A DNA stretch of 64,000 nucleotides from Sanderia malayensis (lineage: Eukaryota; Cnidaria; Scyphozoa; Semaeostomeae; Pelagiidae), in contig RQOL01000428.1 of NCBI GenBank assembly GCA_013076295.1, positions 44,564 through 108,563 on the forward strand, given 5' to 3'. Below the pieces are notes generated by a model that had not been told where the DNA came from, searched no databases, and worked only from the letters and a program-made list of their open reading frames with translations. A program made the position numbers and the translations under genes. Of the stretch, positions 25,150 through 37,415 are shown one piece after another. Position 1 is the stretch's first letter, and the number at the start of each line of letters is the position of its first letter.

Positions 25150-26111
25150 CGAATTCCCTGGCCAGCTCCACGCAGAAAACATATAGCTCTGCTCAAAAAC
25201 AGTTTATCAATTTTTGTTCTCATTATGGTTTTGTTGACGAGCGTGGATCTCCTTTCCCAATATCCGAACTGACATTACTGCGTTTCATTGCGAGCTTAAG
25301 CGGAACACTTAAAGCATCTTCGATTAAAGTTTACTTAGCAGCTGTCCGTTCCCTTCAATTACGTCATGGCTATCCTGACCCCCTGGAAGGTAGTTTGCGA
25401 ATCCCTATGGCTACGCGAGGCCTACGCAGAATTCAAGTTGCGCCATCTAAGCAAAAAATGCCGATCACTCCAGTTGTTCTGACACTTATCAGATCCCAGC
25501 TGGATTTGTCGGTCTTTGACGACATAATGCTTTGGGCAGCTTGTCTGACTGCATTCTTTGGTTTTCTTCGGGCTTCGGAATTCACCGTACCCCCGGAAGG
25601 TTTCCTCGCTGCTCGACATTTAACAGTTGCCGATATTACAACTAATGATGGTTTGCATCCGGATCGTATCTTTATTAACTTAAAGTTCTCTAAAACGGAT
25701 CAGTTCGGTAAAGGTTGCTCAATCGTCTTGACAAAATCCGGTAACACCTTGTGCCCGGTTCTCGCACTGTTTCATTACCTACACGTTCGCGGAAGTGCTC
25801 ATGGTCCGTTATTTCGTTGGGAGAACTATTCCCCCCTGACAAAGGGAACTTTAAACACAAAATTACAACACGTCTTGCGGCTGTGTGGCTGGCCTAAAAC
25901 GTCACACTGCACAGTTTCCGCGTCGGGGCGGCGACCACGGCTGCTTCTTTGGGTTTCCCGACTATTTGATCAAAGCCTTAGGGCGATGGTCAAGCGACGC
26001 TTATCGAGTATATATCAAGCTTTCTCAAAGTCAACTATTATCGGCCTCGCACACACTTTCGCACTCCGTACTTTAGTGGCCGTGTTGCCTGTTAGGGCCA
26101 ACATCCGATGA
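25014..26111 (+). pseudogene. Tyrosine recombinase of the Ngaro-like element (ORF3), frame-disrupted at its 3' end
   Basis: This frame lies -1 relative to RT-RNase H and is open from 25014, overlapping the RT ORF up to 25149. The protein-like part starts near 25120 (DQGWQHLLTNSLASST). There is no ATG before the core, so a frameshift, splicing or non-AUG start would be needed; I saw no perfect slippery heptamer in the overlap. An N-terminal SAM-like core-binding domain is followed by the catalytic domain, with the box I Arg in GFLRASE (Arg codon 25569). The remaining active-site residues lie in other frames: the HxxR segment at about 25910-25922, and the GRWSSDAYRVY segment carrying the Trp and the candidate nucleophile Tyr within 25951-26076. 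Two single-base frame changes, near 25908 and 25946-25951, therefore separate the catalytic boxes. As read, the enzyme would be inactive, unless these are sequence errors. Confidence 0.82.
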
Positions 26112-26974
26112 CGCTGTATTTTATTTCCTACTTGACTTCTATTATGGTATATACGTAACATTTTTTATCTACTTGTGTAGCGGTAATTGTTTCGGTAATT
26201 TGCACTGTTTTTACTTCAATATACTCAATGTTTTTGTGCACATGAACACACCTCTGTTGGGGCACAATAGGTTATTGGGTGACCTTGTCTATACACCCAT
26301 ATGCAAAAGGGGGGTCAAGTGGTGCCTTTGCGATTCCTGACACTGAAGCAGACAGGAATTCGATGATATTATGATATTTGACTCTTGATTCAGGTGACGA
26401 AATGGAGTTACTGAGAAACGTGTATTGTCTCGAACATCGTCACAAGCATGTCATCGCCGCAACCTGGCAAGAGCATAGATTGTCCTCCGCGAGGGCACAA
26501 CGACATACCTGTAGCAATAAGTCCTCCGCGAGGACACAACGAAAGATCTACATACATAGTCCTCCGCGAGGGCACAACGAAAGATCTACATACATAGTCC
26601 TCCGCGAGGGCACATCTACATGTATAAATAGTCCTCCGCGAGGACACAACACAACAAACACCGCAATTATCGCCAAGCCTTTAGGTAGTGTGGCCTTTTG
26701 CCTGCTATTTTTTACGGCATATATGTTCCTTAGAAGGTTACTGCCGATTAGTCGCGGTGAATCGTGCTGGGTGCCTTCATTATGATTTTTGAGTTTTTAC
26801 GTTTATTATTATGCTTATGTTCCTGACCTGCCATTTTCTAGGTTTATTGTTTGGAGGGTTGAGAGGAATTTCTAGCTCTAAAGCCCAAAACAAGTGAACT
26901 AGTTAAATAGGTAAATTTAGTTGGTAGGCAAACACAAAATATTACGTTCGGTGGGGTCACACTCTGTGTTCTGT
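26112..26974 (+). other. 3' non-coding region of the Ngaro-like element
   Basis: There is no credible gene here. A 135-codon frame across 26378-26785 starts at TTG and is made largely of the hairpin minisatellite, so it is treated as chance. Apart from that repeat the region is AT-rich single-copy sequence leading to B1. Several Ngaro elements carry a hydrolase gene; I see none here. Confidence 0.7.
26482..26655 (+). repeat. Hairpin minisatellite in the Ngaro-like 3' region (5 copies)
   Basis: Five copies of GTCCTCCGCGAGGRCACA start at 26482, 26521, 26559, 26597 and 26631, spaced 39, 38, 38 and 34 bp. The core GTCCTC-CGC-GAGGAC forms a perfect 6-bp stem with a 3-base loop in the second and fifth copies. 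In the other three, GAGGGC keeps pairing through a G-T/U wobble. Linkers share ACGAAAGATCTACATACATA. The base change preserves pairing, which hints at a structural role in the transcript, but five copies is little evidence. Confidence 0.85.
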
Positions 26975-27082
26975 GGCCGGACAATTTGCACGGCAAATCG
27001 GGATCACCGACCGTAAAAGCGTATCCCTACTCAAGCAATCCGGGCCGGTAGCCTAACCGCCCAATTTCTTGAGATAAATTAA
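26975..27082 (+). repeat. Ngaro-like split direct repeat B1
   Basis: 108 bp, beginning GGCCGGACAATTTGCACGG and ending GAGATAAATTAA, directly abutting A2. It matches B2 with a few differences (C/G in GTAGCCTAA, G/C in CTTGAGATA, one missing C near the end). It holds the perfect hairpin ATTTGC-ACG-GCAAAT. The B1/A2 contact mimics the junction of a circularised element. Confidence 0.88.
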
Positions 27083-27331
27083 ATGCGGGTTAAATTTCAA
27101 TTTAAGCAGAATTAATGTCGAAAGAAGTCATTAATCATTTGCTTTGCTCCAGCGGAGAGTTGACAGGTTAATGATATTCGGATCCCTTGATCATGCGGGG
27201 GCGGACATCACCAATATTGTCGTCTCTAGGCATTTCTCATTCCCAAGCCTCCAAGGGTATTTAGCTGTACCAACCACGAGTACATTAACCATTGTTTCAC
27301 GATCGTGCCTCGGATAACGCTCGATTCAATT
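27083..27331 (+). repeat. Ngaro-like split direct repeat A2
   Basis: 249-bp second copy of the left terminal repeat, with one base different (C at 27224 versus T at 22129). It lies between B1 and B2, which is the arrangement that distinguishes Ngaro/PAT elements from DIRS elements with inverted repeats. Confidence 0.9.
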
Positions 27332-27433
27332 CCTCCCACCCTCCCTGTCCTCTTTTATTGTTTATTGATTTGCATTATGTTTTCAGTCATCATTTTGCAG
27401 TTTGACCATTCGGTTAGTACTGCCTGGTGTACC

Positions 27434-27542
27434 GGCCGGACAATTTGCACGGCAAATCGGGATCACCGACCGTAAAAGCGTATCCCTACTCAAGCAATCC
27501 GGGCCGGTAGGCTAACCGCCCAATTTCTTCAGATAACATTAA
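27434..27542 (+). repeat. Ngaro-like split direct repeat B2 (right end)
   Basis: 109 bp ending CAGATAACATTAA, immediately followed by satellite TCAAGAAATATTG. It is 102 bp downstream of A2. Its end and the start of A1 define the insertion: removing 21988-27542 joins CCATTA to TCAAG, exactly the monomer sequence seen at, for example, 20408-20419. Confidence 0.9.
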
Positions 27543-30500
27543 TCAAGAAATATTGACTGGTAGGGCGCACTTCATGCGCTGCACTGGCTTACGCTCATGC
27601 CCCTTTCAACCACACGTACAATGGGTGAGCTCGCTGCGCTCGCCTGTCTATCTATTATCAGGAAACATTGACTGATAGGGCGCCCTTCGTGCGCTGCACC
27701 CGCTTACGCTCATGCCCCTTTCAACCCCACGTACAATGGGTTGCATCACTGCGCTCTCCTGTCTATCTATTATCAGGAAACATTGACTGATAGGTCGCCT
27801 TTCGTGCGCTGCACCCGCTTAGACTCATGCCCCTTTCAACCCCACGTACAATGAGTTAGATCGCTGCGCTCACCTGTCTATCCATTATCAAGAAACATTG
27901 ACTGATAGGGCGCCCTTTGTGCGCTGCACTCGCTTACCTCATGCCCCTTTCAACCCCACTTACAATGGGTTAGATCGCTGCGCTCGCCTGTCTATCTATT
28001 ATCAAGAAACATTGACTGATAGGCGCACTTCGTGCGCTTCGTTCGCTCACGCTCATGCCCCTTTCAACCCCACGTACAATGGGTTGCATCACTGCACTCT
28101 CCTGTCTATCTATTATCAGGAAACATTGACTGATAGGTCGCCTTTCGTGCGCTGCACCCGCTTAGACTCATGCCCCTTTCAACCCCACGTACAATGAATT
28201 AGATCACTGGGCTCGCCTGTCTACCTATTATCAAGAAACATTGACTGATAGGACGCAAGTCGTGGGCTGCATTCGCTTACGTTAATGCCTCGTTCAACCC
28301 CATGTACAATGGGATAGCTCGCTGCGCTCACCTGTCTATCCATTATCAAGAAACATTGACTGATAGGGCGCCCTTTGTGCGCTGCACTCGCTTACCCTCA
28401 TGCCCCGTTCAACCCCATGTACAATGGGTTAGATCGCTGTGCTCGCCTGTCTATCCATTATCAAGAAACATTGACCGATAGGGCGCACTTCGTGCACTGC
28501 CCTCGCTTACGCTCATGCCCCTTTCAATCCCATGTACAATGGGTGAGCTCGCCGCTTTTGCCTGTCTATCAATTATCAGCAAACATTGACTGATAGGGCG
28601 CCCTTTGTGCGCTGCACTCGCTTACCCTCGTGCCCCTTTCAACCCCACGTACAATGGGTTAGATTGCTGCGCTCGCCTGTCTATCTATTATCAAGAAACA
28701 TTGACAGATAGGGGCACCTCGTGCGCTTCGTTGGATTACGCTCATGCCCCTTTCAACCCCATGTACAATGAGTTAGATCGCTGCGCTCGCCTGTCTACCT
28801 ATTATCAAGAAACATTGACTGATAGGACGCAAGTCGTGGGTTGCATTCGCTTATGTTAATGCCCCGTTCAACCCCATGTACAATGGGATAGCTGGCTGCG
28901 CTCACCTGTCTATCCATTATCAAGAAATATTGCCTGGTAGGGCGCACTTCATGCGCTGCACTGGCTTACGCTCATGCCCCTTTCAACCACACGTACAATG
29001 GGATAGCTCGCTGCGCTCACCTGTCTATCCATTATCAAGAAACATTGACTGATAGGGCGCCCTTTGTGCGCTGAACTCGCTTACCCTCATGCCCCTTTCA
29101 ACCCCACGTACAATGGGTTAGATCGCTGTGCCCGCCTGTCTACCTATTATCAAGAAACATTGACTGATAGGATGCACTTCGTGGGCTGCATTCGCTTACC
29201 TTCATGCCCCTTTCAACCCCATGTGCAATGGGTTAGATCGCTGCACTCTCCTGTCTATCAATTATCAAGAAACATTGACTGATAGGGCGCCCTTCGTGCA
29301 CTGCACTCGCTTAAGCTCATGCCCCTGCTCAACCCCATGTACAATGGGATAGCTCGTTGTGCTCGCCTATCTATCTATTATCAAGAAACATTGACTGATA
29401 GGGGCACTTCTGCGCTTCGTTCGCTCACGCTCATGCCCTTTTCAACCCCACGTACAATGGGTTGCATCACTGCGCTCTCCTGTCTATCTATTATCAGGAA
29501 ACATTGACTGATAGGTTGCCTTTCCTGCGCTGCACCCGCTTAGACTCATGCCCCTTTCAACCCCACGTACAATGAATTAGATCACTGGGCTCGCCTGTCT
29601 ACCTATTATCAAGAAACATTGACTGATAGGACGCAAGTCGTGGGCTGCATTCGCTTATGTTAATGCCTCATTCAACCCCATGTACAATGGGATAGCTCGC
29701 TGCGCTCACCTGTCTATCCATTATCAAGAAACATTGACTGATAGGGCGCCCTTTGTGCGCTGCACTCGCTTACCCTCATGCCCCGTTCAACCCCATGTAC
29801 AATGGGATAGCTCGCTGCGCTCACCTGTCTATCCATTTCAAGAAACATTGACTGATAGGGCGCCCTTTGTGCGCTGAACTCGCTTACCCTCATGCCCCTT
29901 TCAACCCCACGTACAATGGGTTAGATCGCTGTGCCCGCCTGTCTACCTATTATCAAGAAACATTGACTGATAGGATGCACTTCGTGGGCTGCATTTGCTT
30001 ACGTTCATGCCCCTTTCAACCCCATGTGCAATGGGTTAGATCGCTGCACTTTCCTGTCTATCAATTATAAAGAAACATTGACTGATAGGGCGCCCTTCGT
30101 GCACTGCACTCGCTTAAGCTCATGCCCCTGTTCAACCCCATGTACAATGGGATAGCTCGTTGTGCTCGCCTATCTATCTATTATCAAGAAACATTGACTG
30201 ATAGGGGCACTTCGTGCGCTTCGTTCGCTCACGCTCATGCCCCTTTCAACCCCACGTACAATGGATTGCATCGCTGCGCTCTCCTGTCTATCTATTATCA
30301 GGAAACATTGACTGATAGGTCGCCTTTCATGCGCTGCACCCGCTTAGACTCATGCCCCTTTCAACCCCACGTACAATGAGTTAGATCACTTGGCTCGCCT
30401 GTCTACCTATTATCAAGAAACATTGACTGATAGGACGCAAGTCGTGGGCTGCATTCGCTTATGTTAATGCCCCGTTCAACCCCATGTACAATGGGTTAGA

Positions 30501-33500
30501 TCGTTGCGCTCGTCTGTCTATCTATTATCAAGAAGCATTGACTGGTAGGGCGCACTTCATGCACTGCACTCGCTTACGTTCATGCCCCTTTCAACCCAAT
30601 GTGCAATGGGTTAGATCGCTGCGCACTCCTGTCTATCTATTATCAAGAAACATTGACCGGTAGGGCACACTTCATGCGCTGCACTCGCTTACGCCCATGC
30701 CCCTTTCAACCCCACGCACAACGGATGAGCTCGCTGCGCTCGCCTGTCTATCTATTATCAGGAAACATTGACTGATAGGGCCCCCTTCGTGCGCTGCACT
30801 CACTTACGCTCATGCCGCTTTCACTCCCATGTACAATGGGTGAGCTCGCTGCCCTTGCCTGTCTATCTATTATCAAGAAACATTGACTGATAAGGCGCAC
30901 TTCATGCGCTGCACTCGCTTACGCTCATGCGCCTTTCAACCCCACGTACAATGGGCGAGCGCGCTGCACTAGCCTTTCTATCTATTATCAGGAAACATTG
31001 ACTGATAGGGCGAACTTCATGCGCTGCACTCGCTTACGCTCATGCGCCTTTCAACCCCACGTACAATGGGCGAGCGCGCTGCACTAGCCTTTCTATCTAT
31101 TATCAGGAAACATTGACTGATAGGGGGCCCTTCGTGCGTTGCATTGCTTATGCTCATGCCCCTTTCAACCCCATGTACAATGGGTTAGATCGCTGCGCGC
31201 GCCTGTCTATCTATTATCAAGAAACATTGACTGATAGGGGCACCTCGTGCGCTTCGTTCGATTACGCTCATGCCCCTTTCAACCCCATGTACAATGAGCT
31301 AGCTCGCTGCGCTCGCCTGTCTAACTATTATCAAGAAACATTGACTGATAGGGCGCACTTCATGCGCTGCACTGGCTTACGCTCGTGCCCCGTTCAACCC
31401 CATGTACAATGGGTTAGATCGCTGTGCTCGCCTGTCTATCCATTATCAAGAAACATTGACCGATAGGGAGCACTTCGTGCACTGCCCTCGCTTACGCTCA
31501 TGCCCCTTTCAATCCCATGTACAATGGGTGAGCTCGCCGCTTTTGCCTGTCTATCAATTATCAGCAAACATTGATGATAGGTCGCCTTTCGTGCGCTGCA
31601 CCCGCTTAGACTCATGCCCCTTTCAACCCCACGTACAATGAGTTAGATCGCCGGGCTCACCTGTCTACCTATTATCAAGTAACATTGACTGATAGGTCAA
31701 CTTTCGTGCGCTGCACCCGCTTAGACTCACGCCCCTTTCAACCCCACGTACAATGAGTTAGATCGCTGGGCTCACCTGTCTACCTATTATCAAGTAACAT
31801 TGACTGATAGGACGCAAGTCGTGGGCTGCATTCGCTTATGTTAATGCCCCGTTCAACCCCATGTACAATGGGATAGCTCGCTGCGCTCACCTGTCTATCC
31901 ATTATCAAGAAACATTGACTGATAGGGCGCCCTTTGTGCGCTGCACTCGCTTACCCACATGCCCCTTTCAACCCCACGTACAATGGGTTAGATCGCTGCG
32001 CTCGCCTGTCTATCTATTATCAAGAAACATTGACTGCCAGGGCGCCCTTTGTGCGCTGCACACGCTTACGCTCATGCCCCTTGCAACCCCACGTACAATG
32101 GGTTAGATCGCTGCGCTCGACTGTCTATCTTTTATCAACAAACATTGACTGATAGGGACACTTCGTGCGCTTCATTCGCTTACGCTCATGCCCCTTTCAA
32201 CCCCAGGTACAATGAGTTAGATCGCTGTGCTCGCCTGTCTATCCATTATCAAGAAACATTGACCGATAGGGCGCACTTCGTGCACTGCCCTCGCTTACGC
32301 TCATGCCCTTTCAATCCCATGTACAATGGGTGAGCTCGCCGCTTTTGCCTGTCTATCAATTATCAGCAAACATTGACTGATAGGGCGCCCTTTGTGCGCT
32401 GCACTCGCTTACCCTCGTGCCCCTTTCAACCCCACGTACAATGGGTTAGATCGCTGCGCTCGCCTGTCTATCTATTATCAAGAAACATTGACAGATAGGG
32501 GCACCTCGTGCGCTTCGTTCAATTACGCTCATGCCCCTTTCAACCCCATGTACAATGAGTTAGATCGCTGCGCTCGCCTGTCTAGCTATTATCAAGAAAC
32601 ATTGACTGATAGGACGCAAGTCGTGGGTTGCATTCGCTTATGTTAATGCCCCGTTCAACCCCATGTACAATGGGATAGCTCGCTGCGCTCACCTGTCTAT
32701 CCATTATCAAGAAATATTGACTGGTAGGGCGCACTTCATGCGCTGCACTGGCTTACGCTCATGCCCCTTTCAACCACACGTACAATGGGTGAGCTCGCTG
32801 CGCTCGCCTGTCTATCTATTATCAGGAAACATTGACTGATAGGTCGCCTTTCGTGCGCTGCACCCGCTTAGACTCATGCCCCTTTCAACCCCACGTACAA
32901 TGAGTTAGATCGCTGCGCTCACCTGTCTATCCATTATCAAGAAACATTGACTGATAGGGCGCCCTTTGTGCGCTGCACTCGCTTACCCTCATGCCCCTTT
33001 CAACCCCACTTACAATGGTTTAGATCGCTGCGCTCGCCTGTCTATCTATTATCAAGAAACATTGACTGATAGGCGCACTTCGTGCGCTTCGTTCGCTAAC
33101 GCTCATGCCCCTTTCAACCCCACGTACAATGGGTTGCATCACTGCACTCTCCTGTCTATCTATTATCAGGAAACATTGACTGATAGGTCGCCTTTCGTGC
33201 GCTGCACCCGCTTAGACTCATGCCCCTTTCAACCCCACGTACAATGAATTAGATCGCTGCGCTCGCCTGTCTATCTATTATCAAGAAACATTGACAGATA
33301 GGGGCACCTCGTGCGCTTCGTTCGATTACGCTGATGCCCCTTTCAACCCCATGTACAATGAGTTAGATCGCCTGTCTACCTATTATCAAGAAACATTGAC
33401 TGATAGGACGCAAGTCGTGGGTTGCATTCGCTTATGTTAATGCCCCGTTCAACCCCATGTACAATGGGATAGCTCGCTGCGCTCACCTGTCTATCCATTA

Positions 33501-36500
33501 TCAAGAAATATTGACTGGTAGGGCGCACTTCATGCGCTGCACTGGCTTACGCTCATGCCCCTTTCAACCACACGTACAATGGGTGAGCTTGCTGCGCTCG
33601 CCTTTCTATATATTATCAGGAAACATTGACTGATAGGGGGCCCTTCATGCGCTGCACTCGCTTACACTCATGCACCTTTCAACCCCACGTACAATGGGTT
33701 AGATCGCTGTGCTCTCCTGTCTATCTATTATCAAGAAACATTGACTAATAGGGCGCACTTCGTGCACTGCATTTGCTTACGCTCATGCTCCTTTCAACCC
33801 CAAGTACAGTGTGCTAGATCACTGCACTCGCCCGTCTATCTTATATCAAGCAACATTGACTGATAGGGGCACTTCGTGCGCTTCATTCATTTGCGCTCAT
33901 GCCCGTTTCAACCCCATGTACAATGGATGAGCTCGCTGCGCTCGCCTGTCTATCTATTATCAGCAAACATTGGCTGATAGGGTGCACTTCATGCCCTGCA
34001 CTCGCTTACGCTCATGCCCCTTTCAACCCCACGTACAATGGGTTAGCTCACTGCGCTCGCTTGTCTATGTAATATAAAAAAAATTGACTGATAGGGCGCA
34101 CTTTGTGCGCTGCACCCGCTTACGCTCATGCACCTTTCAACCCCACGTACAATGGGTTGCATCACTGCGCTCTCCTGTCTATCTATTATCAGGAAACATT
34201 GACTGATAGGTCGCCTTTCGTGTGCTGCATCCGCTTAGACTCATGCCCCTTTCAACCCCACGTACAATGAGTTGGATCGCTGGGCTCGCCTGTCTACCTA
34301 TTATCAAGAAACATTGACTGATAGGACCCAAGTCAGGGGCTGCATTCGCTTATGTTAATGCCCCGTTCAACCCCATGTACAATGGGATAGCTCGCTGCGT
34401 TCACCTGTCTATCCATTATCAAGAAACATTGACTGATAGGGCGCCCTTTGTGCGCTGCACTCGCTTACCCTCATGCCCCTTTTAACCCCACGTACAATGG
34501 GTTAGATCGCTGCGCTCGCCTGTCTATCTATTATCAAGAACCATTGACTGATAGGGGCACTTCGTGCACTTCGTTCGCTTACGCTCAAGCCCCTTTCAAC
34601 CCCACGTACAATGGATTGCATCGCTGCGCTCTCCTGTCTATCTATTATCAGGAAACATTGACCGGTAGGTCGCCTTTCGTGCGCTGCACCCGCTTACACT
34701 CATGCCAGTTTCAACCCCACGTACAACCGTTTAGATCACTGCGCTCTCCTGTCTATCTATTATCAGGAAACATTGGCTGATAGGTCGCCTTTCGTGCGCT
34801 GCACCCGCTTACACTCATGCCAGTTTCAACCCCACGTACAACGGTTTAGATCACTGCGCTCTCCTGTCTATCTATTATCAAGAAGCATTGACTGATAGGG
34901 CGCACTTCGTGCGCTGCACTCACTTATGCTCATGCCCCTTTCAACCGCACGTACAATCGGTTGGATCGCTGCGCTTGCCTGTTTATCTTTTATCAAGAAA
35001 CATCGACCGATAGGGCGCCCTTCGTGCGCTGCACTCGCTTACGCTCATGCCCCTTTCAACCCCTCGTAGAATGGATTAGATCGCTGCGCTCTCCTGTCTA
35101 TCTTTTATCAAGAAACTTTGACTGATATGGCGCACTTTGTGCGCTGCATTCGGTTACGCTCATGCTCCTTTGAACCCCATGTACAATGGGATAGCTAGTT
35201 GCACTCGCCTGTCAATCTATTATCAAGAAACATTGACTGGAAGGGCGCACTTTATGCGCTGCACTCGCTTACGCTCATGCCCCTTTGAACCCCACATACA
35301 ATGGATGAGCTTGCTGCGCTCGCCTGTCTATCTATTATTAGGAAACATTGACTGATAGGGCGCCCTTCGTGCGCTGCACTCGCTTACGCTCATGCCTCTC
35401 TCAACCCCACGTACAATGGGTTAGATCACTGCACTTGCCTGTCTATCTATTATCAAGAAACATTGACTGATAGGGGCACTTCGTGCGCTGTATTCGCTTA
35501 CGCTCATGCCCCTTTCAACCCCATGTACAATGGGTGAGCTTGCTGCGCTCGCCTTTTTATCTATTATCAGGAAACATTGACTGATAGGGGGCCCTTCGTG
35601 CGCTGCACTCGCTTACACTCATGCACCTTTCAACCCCACGTACAATGGGTTAGATCGCTGTGCTCTCCTGTCTATCTACTATCAAGAAAATTTGACTAAT
35701 AGGGCGCACTTCGTGCACTGCATTTGCTTACGCTCATGCTCCTTTCAACCCCACGTACAGTGGGCTAGATCGCTGCACTCACCCGTCTATCTTATATCAA
35801 GCAACATTGACTGATAGGGGCACTTCGTGCGCTTCATTCATTTACGCTCATGCCCCTTTCAACCCCATGTACAATGGATGAGCTCGCTGCGCTCGCCTGT
35901 CTATCTATTATCAGCAAACATTGGCTGATAGGGTGCACTTCATGCGCTGCACTCGCTTACGCTCATGCCCCTTTCAACCCCACGTACAATGGGTTAGCTC
36001 AATGCGCTCGCTTGTCTATCTATTATAAAAAAAATTGACTGATAGGGCGCACTTTGTGCGCTGCACCCGCTTACGCTCATGCACCTTTCAACCCCACGTA
36101 CAATGGGTTGCATCACAGCGCTCTCCTGTCTATCTATTATCAGGAAACATTGACTGATAGGTCGCCTTTCGTGTGCTGCATCCGCTTAGACTCATGCCCC
36201 TTTCAACCCCACGTACAATGAGTTGGATCGCTGGGCTCGCCTGTCTACCTATTATCAAGAAACATTGACTGATAGGACGCAAGTCAGGGGCTGCATTCGC
36301 TTATGTTAATGCCCCGTTCAACCCCATGTACAATGGGATAGCTCGCTGCGTTCACCTGTCTATCCATTATCAAGAAACATTGACTGATAGGGCGCCCTTT
36401 GTGCGCTGCACTCGCTTACCCTCATGCCCCTTTTAACCCCACGTACAATGGGTTAGATCGCTGCGCTCGGATGTCTATCTATTATCAAGAACCATTGACT

Positions 36501-37187
36501 GATAGGGGCACTTCGTGCACTTCGTTCGCTTACGCTCAAGCCCCTTTCAACCCCATGTACAATGGATTGCATCGCTGCGCTCTCCTGTCTATCTATTATC
36601 AGGAAACATTGACTGATAGGTCGCCTTTCGTGCGCTGCACCCGCTTACACTCATGCCAGTTTCAACCCCACGTACAACGGTTTAGATCACTGCGCTCTCC
36701 TGTCTATCTATTATCAAGAAGCATTGACTGATAGGGCGCACTTCGTGCGCTGCACTCACTTATGCTCATGCCCCTTTCAACCGCACGTACAATCGGTTGG
36801 ATCGCTGCGCTTGCCTGTTTATCTTTTATCAAGAAACATTGACTGATAGGGGCACTTCGTGCGCTTCATTCATTTACGCTCATGCCCCTTTTAACCCCAC
36901 GTACAATGGGTTAGATCGCTGCGCTCGGATGTCTATCTATTATCAAGAACCATTGACTGATAGGGGCACTTCGTGCACTTCGTTCGCTTACGCTCAAGCC
37001 CCTTTCAACCCCATGTACAATGGGATAGCTCGCTGCGCTCACCTGTCTATCCATTATCAAGAAATATTGACTGGTAGGGCGCACTTCATGCGCTGCACTG
37101 GCTTACGCTCATGCCCCTTTCAACCACACGTACAATGGGTGAGCTCGCTGCGCTCGCCTGTCTATCTATTATCAGGAAACATTGACT

Positions 37188-37415
37188 GATAGGCGCACTT
37201 CGTGCGCTTCGTTAGCTCACGCTCATGCCCCTTTCAACCCCACGTACAATGGGTTGCATCACTGCGCTCTCCTGTCTATCTATTATCAGGAAACATTGAC
37301 TGATAGGCGCACTTCGTGCGCTTCGTTAGCTCACGCTCATGCCCCTTTCAACCCCACGTACAATGGGTTGCATCACTGCGCTCTCCTGTCTATCTATTAT
37401 CAGGAAACATTGACT
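37188..37415. repeat. Exact tandem duplication of one 114-bp monomer
   Basis: The monomer starting GATAGGCGCACTTCGTGC and carrying CGTTAGCTCACGC occurs twice in succession without a difference. One further copy lies about 1.15 kb downstream near 38333, as part of a larger related block (36.8-37.2 kb resembles 37.93-38.33 kb). Confidence 0.75.

Larger units (their letters stand above)
21988..27542 (+). mobile_element. Ngaro-like tyrosine-recombinase retrotransposon, near full length
   Basis: This is a 5,555-bp element interrupting the satellite between CCATTA and TCAAG. It has the split-direct-repeat structure A1 (21988-22236), coding region, B1 (26975-27082), A2 (27083-27331), B2 (27434-27542), which is typical of Ngaro/PAT elements of the DIRS order. 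The coding part gives a gag-like protein with zinc motifs, reverse transcriptase with YLDD, RNase H and a tyrosine recombinase. I find no integrase or aspartic protease of LTR elements and no DIRS-type methyltransferase, which favours Ngaro over DIRS and PAT. Joining the two flanks restores an uninterrupted monomer, so there is no target-site duplication, as known for elements that insert by recombinase from a circular intermediate. A1 and A2 differ at one base in 249, so insertion was recent. Confidence 0.9.

Noticed and set aside
26378..26785. 135-codon frame in the retrotransposon 3' region as a fourth gene
   Set aside because: It starts at TTG and its body is the hairpin minisatellite read through. 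It has no known domain.
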